A stretch of DNA of 64,000 nt, taken from Laguncularia racemosa (taxonomy: Eukaryota > Streptophyta > Magnoliopsida > Myrtales > Combretaceae). The stretch covers positions 1,346,165 through 1,410,164 of the forward strand of contig JBBMOL010000179.1 in the NCBI GenBank assembly GCA_037954665.1, written 5' to 3'. This document shows, in pieces, positions 58,736 through 64,000 of this stretch; positions within the stretch are counted from its first letter, which is position 1, and each line of letters opens with the position of its first letter. The notes beneath the pieces are model-generated. The model saw nothing but the letters and a program-made list of their open reading frames with translations. It was not told the origin of the DNA and ran no database searches. The position numbers and the translations under genes are program-made.

Positions 58736-59292
58736 AGGCTTATAAAGAAGAGTTGGTATGAAAGAAATTAAGTTAACCTATATTCTATCAAAGCAAATAT
58801 TAAACATATATAAAAGTATTATGTTAAAGAGCAAATGATGGGAAATTCTTTAATCTTGTAAATACACACTGACCTCATGGGTTGGTAACATTTATTTAAA
58901 TTTAGTCAAAGCCGTTGATTTTCTGGGATCAAGCTTACCGGTGTAAGAAAATTAGAGTTAGACACGATAAATATACACATAGTATATAAATTTGCTAAGT
59001 CAGCTCAATTGCCTCAAGTTAGAAGGATCAATGAGAATCTCCAATATGGAATTAGTACATGATAAACGATTCAAGGGAAAGAGATGTCCACGTAAGTCCA
59101 GCATAGAAAATGAATTGCTTTGAGCCAGGTTCATTAATCATCGAAGAAAGTATCATTAATATATTTGCTCTATGCTTTGCAGTATTTATGGGGCAATACA
59201 ATCTCAGTTAGCTAAGCGACACATGCAATTGAACAATGTTGCATATTTGTACACTAAGAAAAGCTTAAATTACTTCACAATGCTAGCAGTTT
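58736..59292. other. Unassigned AT-rich stretch
   Basis: No gene, element end or tandem repeat recognised between the LTR of F and the solo LTR at 59293. Confidence 0.45.
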
Positions 59293-62200
59293 TGTAGCGA
59301 CCTACCTACTAGGTCTGATTCTTGAACCTGTTCCAAAATTCCTGTAACTATCCTTGGTACCTATAGGTGGGTTGCTATGCCATCTCTGAATTAGAGATAA
59401 GGCAAATTCTGCTATTATTGAACCTATAACTCCAACCTATATGAAATTTTATAAATGTCCTGTAAAATGGCGCTAACAGCGCTATCATTTCATATCCACA
59501 TCATATCTAAACACATGTACTTAAAATCTCCTATCACATCATACATCATATATATATATATATATATATATATCATCGGGATCTGCATTCCCAGTAAGTA
59601 GGCATAGCCTATGATTAATCTTGTAGCCTTAAGTGGCTTAAAAGATTACAAATCCAACCTTATACACACAAATATTTACATTACAATCTGAAGATTAACA
59701 CCTATAAATCTTATTACAAATAACAGAGGTTCCAAAATGAAACTAAGGGCTTCTTTGCCTCTATTGACGCTCTCCAAAATCCCGAGTCTCCAATAACTTA
59801 TTCTTTAGTACCTATACCTGAGGTTAGCAAAAACACTAACCCTTCAGCTTCTTAAAAAGCAAAGTGAGTATAAAATCAAGCAACCCAATAAAAACAAGCA
59901 ACAAAATCACATAATAGTAATCAACAATATTATCAAATACCTCGAAGTGATTACTTAAGCAAGTAAGTTTTCAACTCAAGTTATACTCGCAAGAAAGCCA
60001 ATTCAATTTATTACATTTTAACATCACCATGATCTTACTTAGTGATATTTTCCCTGTAATTCCATTTTTGCTAAACTCGTAACCTTTTCATTAGAAACCA
60101 TTTCAATCACTCCTGTTTACTCACAGGTCACAAATATTTTTCAGTTAATCCAGGCAAAGCCTGTCAACTGGTAGATAAACTACCCTCATGTACTTTTCAA
60201 AACTTAATGTTTTCTCAACCAATTAAGACATCCTTATATACTCTTTTTAGCTAGAAACATTCAACTCGCCTTTCACCTGCCTCAGACAAAAGGGGTGACC
60301 AGATCCCCATAGGTCATTGAACCAGGCCGGTCTGTCGACCGTGCCTCAAACCCATCCGGGTCGACTCAAAGGTCGTACCATAAACTTACTAGGCAGGGAA
60401 CAAGACTTTTCTTACATTAAGTCTTTTAGGTTAGTAGGTACTTATAGCTTAACTCCCATTTTATTATCCATTTAGATATTTCATCGTTACCAAGACAACA
60501 ATAGTATAAACTCAACCAGTCATATAAACCCCATCTAATAAGCTAAAAATAACCCAGCATTACATCACAATCATTAAGCATTCGATAGTTTAAGTTCATT
60601 ACATCACATACAATCAGGAATAGTATAATCAAATCCCGCACCGAACTCTCATTTTAGGATTTTCTAGAATGTTCCCTTCTTTTTTTCTCATAATCCAATC
60701 ATATCATGACACACAACCAACCATCAGTAAACCGATATAATTCAACAATCCTCTTGCATTAATCACAGTAAGTGATCATACAGGGTAATTTCAGCCAACA
60801 ACAAGTAGTCTACATTATCAACCACTTGTACCCAAGAGAAAAGTTAAGGGGGTACTCACCCGAAACAATATATGCCAATCCAAACAGTCGCACCAGTCAA
60901 GTTCCTTTGTCCTCCTTACTCAACAGAAATACCTGAATCATCAGTATACCAATCAATGTTACCTCATTCTCTCTATTGAACCCTAAATTGCTAATTCAGT
61001 ATTCCAAACCCTTAAATTCCATCCTAACCTCGTATAATCCACCATTTTCCTACAATTTCTAATTCACATACATACAGGTATACTACGCTCTATTATATAT
61101 TAATGTAATTAAATTTCGACATGATTCTATATTAAATTGTATGGTTCTAAATTATCATGATCTTGCACCGAATACTCCCGTTTTTGTTTCGTAACTAACC
61201 CAAGCTTCTCAAAATCATATTATGCTTCAATGAACCTCAACTGAACATTAAATTCAACTAATCAAATCAAATTATCTAATTTTACTAAGGATTTAATTCG
61301 GCCAGAACAGGGTAATTAGCTTGAAAAAATCACTAAAAATAGAAAATGACTCCAATCTGAACAATTATTAATTTAGTGATCTAATAAATCATATAAGGAT
61401 CTTATATACTAAAAATTACATCAAAAATACATCATTTGACCTATTTAGTTTCCAATTTAATTTACGACCAAAACAGAGCATTTCTTAAGGAGTACATATT
61501 TTTTAATCAAAATTCAGAAAAATAAAATTATCACATTAATATTAATACAAAATTATGCCAGAATACAAAAAATCATAATTTTTAATCAACATTTGATATT
61601 TTTAACAAAAATAGGAAGTTTCGGGCGTTATTGAGGGCTGCTCCGTTCACCGCCCTTCGGCCACCAAAGCCGACAACCACTATGTCGGCCAGAATCCTCT
61701 CCCACCCAAAACCTTAACCCTAGCTTGGCCTAGCAGCAGATTTACCCTACCCCTTCGAACGAACAGACAAAATTCTCCCTACTTAATTTGATTTTTTTTT
61801 CCTTCAATTTCTTCAAATTCTTGTTGCATCCTACTTCAATCTTGTTCTTCTTCCTATCATAATGATTGCATGTTGAAAATTCTAATTTCAATTTGCCCAG
61901 AAAATTCGGATGAAATGGAGAGAGTTTTGGTTTCTTTTTTATCTAATTTTTTATGGTTTGATTTTTTTCTCTCTCTATTCTAATGTCTATATATATATAT
62001 ATATATAATATTACTTAATTTTGCTGACATTGAAAGAGGGTGTTGTTCTGTATTTATTTTTTTTTTTCCTTCCTCTTTTATTTATTTTCTTTTTAGCTAT
62101 AATATAATATAATATATTGTGTACATTTTTTTACATATATATATGCCCATATAATTCATATTATTTTTATATATATTTATTTTATTTTATTTTATTTTTA

Positions 62201-62309
62201 GCATATAACATATATATATATATATTGATTTTACCTTACACACACACACACACATATATATATATATTATTTTAATTTTAACATTATTGCTTAAGTTTAG
62301 GTCCTCACA
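59293..62309 (-). mobile_element. Solo Tekay-like LTR
   Basis: 3017 bp. On the minus strand it starts TGTGAGGACC (62309) and ends GGTCGCTACA (59293). It is flanked by near-identical 5-bp sequences, AGTTT at 59288-59292 and AGTAT at 62310-62314. The minus strand holds words typical of the 3' part of Tekay/Del LTRs ('tatactcactttgc', 'gctaacctcaggta'), parallel to the final part of the LTRs of element D. Several (TA)n and (CA)n runs lie near 59550, 61990 and 62200-62270. There is no coding sequence. Confidence 0.58.
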
Positions 62310-63094
62310 AGTATACTTTTATACCGCGGATTGATATATATATATTCAACATGTGTGGCTAGTAGCAATGCAGTTATTATATAAGTGCACATGCGTCAAA
62401 CAATGCTTTTGTCATTTACAAGGTTTATTTGATACTCAAACCCCTTCGACTTTATCCAAAAGACTATGGTCATAAGATAAAATGTAGAGAGCTAAATTAG
62501 ATTGTAAGCTTTAAGTTTAATAATCAAATGGATTTAACTCTCTAGGTTAAAGAGACAGGACTCAAAGGAGTCAAACCCATATAATTTTGGAATGATCATG
62601 GAAGATTTAGCATTGTAAGGTTGAAGTAGGGTCCGTTAAATTAGTCCATCCGATCTAACCTTTTTCAATGAGACTCATGCATTAAAAGCTTTTAATGGAC
62701 CCATATTTATGAGAGACTCATATGAGAGCTCATTCACTCATGATCGTCGTTTGCCATTACCATTCGATGGACAATATTCATAACTAAATCATATAAATAC
62801 CTAAGACATTCTCATTCAAAGTAAAGAGACTTTTTGGGAGAAACACCATTAATTTATCGGATTTCTTTCTCAAAAAATCAAATTGAGAATTCAGTAAAAA
62901 ATATTTGCTTGTCACGAAGCACTTGAGCATAATTGAGACTTCTTACTTCTCCCTTGCATCCTATTTGATCCCAATCACCTTTATACGTGTTACTTTCTTA
63001 TTCAACTATGTGAACACACTCACACGTAGTATGTATGTAACCTTTACACTCAAACCCTTACCACCACATTTTATTAGTCACATATGTCGTCTAA
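62310..63094. other. Non-coding stretch with first copy of a direct repeat
   Basis: The segment 62598-62894 is repeated at 63714-64000. A TATA-like 'catataaatacc' lies near 62788. It may be LTR sequence of the Tat-type relic to its right, but the orientation does not fit simply. I see no gene. Confidence 0.45.
62598..62894. repeat. Direct repeat, copy 1
   Basis: Matches 63714-64000 at an offset of about 1116 bp. Shared words include 'ctcatatgagagctcattca', 'ctcatgatcgtcg' and 'agactttttgggagaaacac'. I estimate close to nine in ten bases identical. Confidence 0.88.
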
Positions 63095-63480
63095 GTTGGT
63101 TTTCGTTTTGATGACCTATAAGCCTATAATGCAAGTGGCAATTTATCATGCCATTCTTTATGGTTATCATGAACCGTGCAATTAAGCGCACTCAATGGAC
63201 TCTTGTTTGTAGTCTCAGTCAATCCATTACCTTTCAAGTAGTATGGTGTAGACTTGACATGATCAATGCTATAGGAAGGTAGTAATTGCCAAACATAAGA
63301 GTTGATGAAAGGAGATTCGTTATTAAATAGAATGCATTTTAAGATTCCAAATCTACATATAATATTTTCCTTTATGAAATTTGTAACCACTTGTCTTGTA
63401 GCCTTTTTTAAGGGAGTCGCCTCTTATCTATTTGGTGAAACATTTCATCCCTACTAAGATCTAATGTACTGAAAATTTTA
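63095..63480 (-). pseudogene. Tat-type integrase core relic
   Basis: The minus strand reads VTNFIKENIICRFGILKCIL, then NESPFINSYVWQLLPSYSID and HVKSTPYYLKGNG, then EWHDKLPLAL, stop, AYR. This is the same family as the plus-strand integrase at about 17930-18120, with collinear words. It lacks the catalytic context, since the usual S-D-N of the family reads FNN here. It is a fragment between two direct repeats. Confidence 0.77.
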
Positions 63481-63713
63481 GAGCCATTTTTTTGTTTTTT
63501 TTTTTAAGTTATAGCTACTAGAATGGATATTTAACCCAAAAAGTTAAGATTTTTGTAATTGTCGGAGCAAGATTTCATGCCACAACTTTGAGGAGGTTCC
63601 CTCTGATTCTACTAATTAGTGTCAAAACCATTGTGCAAGTTGCATCCACCTCTATATACTCCTTTTAAAATTACCATTACCCAATAATGGTGCCATAACC
63701 ATGATGGAAGATT

Positions 63714-64000
63714 TAGCATCATAAGGTTAAAGTAGGGCCCGTTCAATTGGTCAATCTAATCTAACCTTTTTTCAATGAAACTCATGCATTAAAGGCTTTT
63801 AATGGACCCACATTCATGAGAAACTCATATGAGAGCTCATTCACTCATGATCGTCGATTGCCATTAACATTCGATGGACAAGATTCATAGCTAAATCATA
63901 TAAATACCCAAGATACCCCATTCAAAGAAGAGAGACTTTTTGGGAGAAACACCATTATTTTGTTGGATTTCTTTCTCAAAAAATCAAATTGAGAATTTGG
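63714..64000. repeat. Direct repeat, copy 2 (runs off the window)
   Basis: Second copy of 62598-62894. It is cut by the right edge of the window. Confidence 0.88.

Noticed and set aside
1..64000. Endogenous pararetrovirus or other integrated virus
   Set aside because: All RT-bearing segments show LTR or LINE landmarks and Ty3/gypsy or L1 motifs. No movement or coat protein words were seen.
1..64000. Telomeric or rDNA repeats
   Set aside because: No TTTAGGG array and no recognisable rRNA core sequence was seen on either strand.

Overview
The window looks like a repeat-rich, probably heterochromatic stretch of an angiosperm nuclear genome. It is AT-rich, and almost all recognisable coding sequence comes from plant-type retrotransposons: L1-type LINE, Ty3/gypsy chromovirus, Tat and Athila types, Tekay-like, and Ty1/copia. 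Every one is broken by stops or frameshifts. I see no intact host gene. The only host-gene trace is a pentatricopeptide-repeat (PPR) E-domain relic near 34 kb. Nearly all open reading frames longer than 60 codons are transposon pieces or simple-sequence artefacts.

Layout, left to right. 1-725: AT-rich tandem satellite with a period of about 146 bp. 1810-3572: one probable and one clear non-autonomous GC-ended hAT-like element; the second carries a piece of organelle-type tRNA-Gly(GCC). 3625-16474: a minus-strand chromovirus (element A). Its left LTR is split by a 5.9-kb LINE with a 17-bp target duplication and is followed by a partial second copy of the internal region. 16475-18135: Tat-type RNase H and integrase relic. 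18136-33181: an Athila-like element (E). A hAT-like element (23986-31124) sits in its 3' region, and a second chromovirus (B, 24240-30829) sits inside that. 33914-34352: the PPR relic. 34693-35430: third GC-ended hAT-like element. 36281-50140: a Tekay-like element (D). Its 5' LTR is split by a chromovirus (C, 37139-43000) with a 5-bp target duplication, its interior is largely replaced by a copia 3' end, and its 3' LTR contains about 1.5 kb of TG-rich DNA. 50150-58735: a Tat-type element (F) whose 3' untranslated minisatellite is split by a solo LTR of its own family in opposite orientation, giving a large inverted repeat. 59293-62309: a solo Tekay-like LTR. 62310-64000: a Tat-type integrase relic between two direct repeats.

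The elements record successive insertions, mapped here by target duplications and LTR/PBS/PPT landmarks. A, B and C share features of CRM/Galadriel-type chromoviruses: an initiator-Met-tRNA primer site, one gag-pol frame, and a pol frame that runs (or once ran) through the polypurine tract into the 3' LTR. The most unusual structures are the palindrome lattice in the LTR of C, the 41-bp phased minisatellite and inverted LTRs of F, the tRNA-Gly capture, and the shared-LTR structure of A. All identities and family names come from reading the sequence by eye; no alignment or database search was run.
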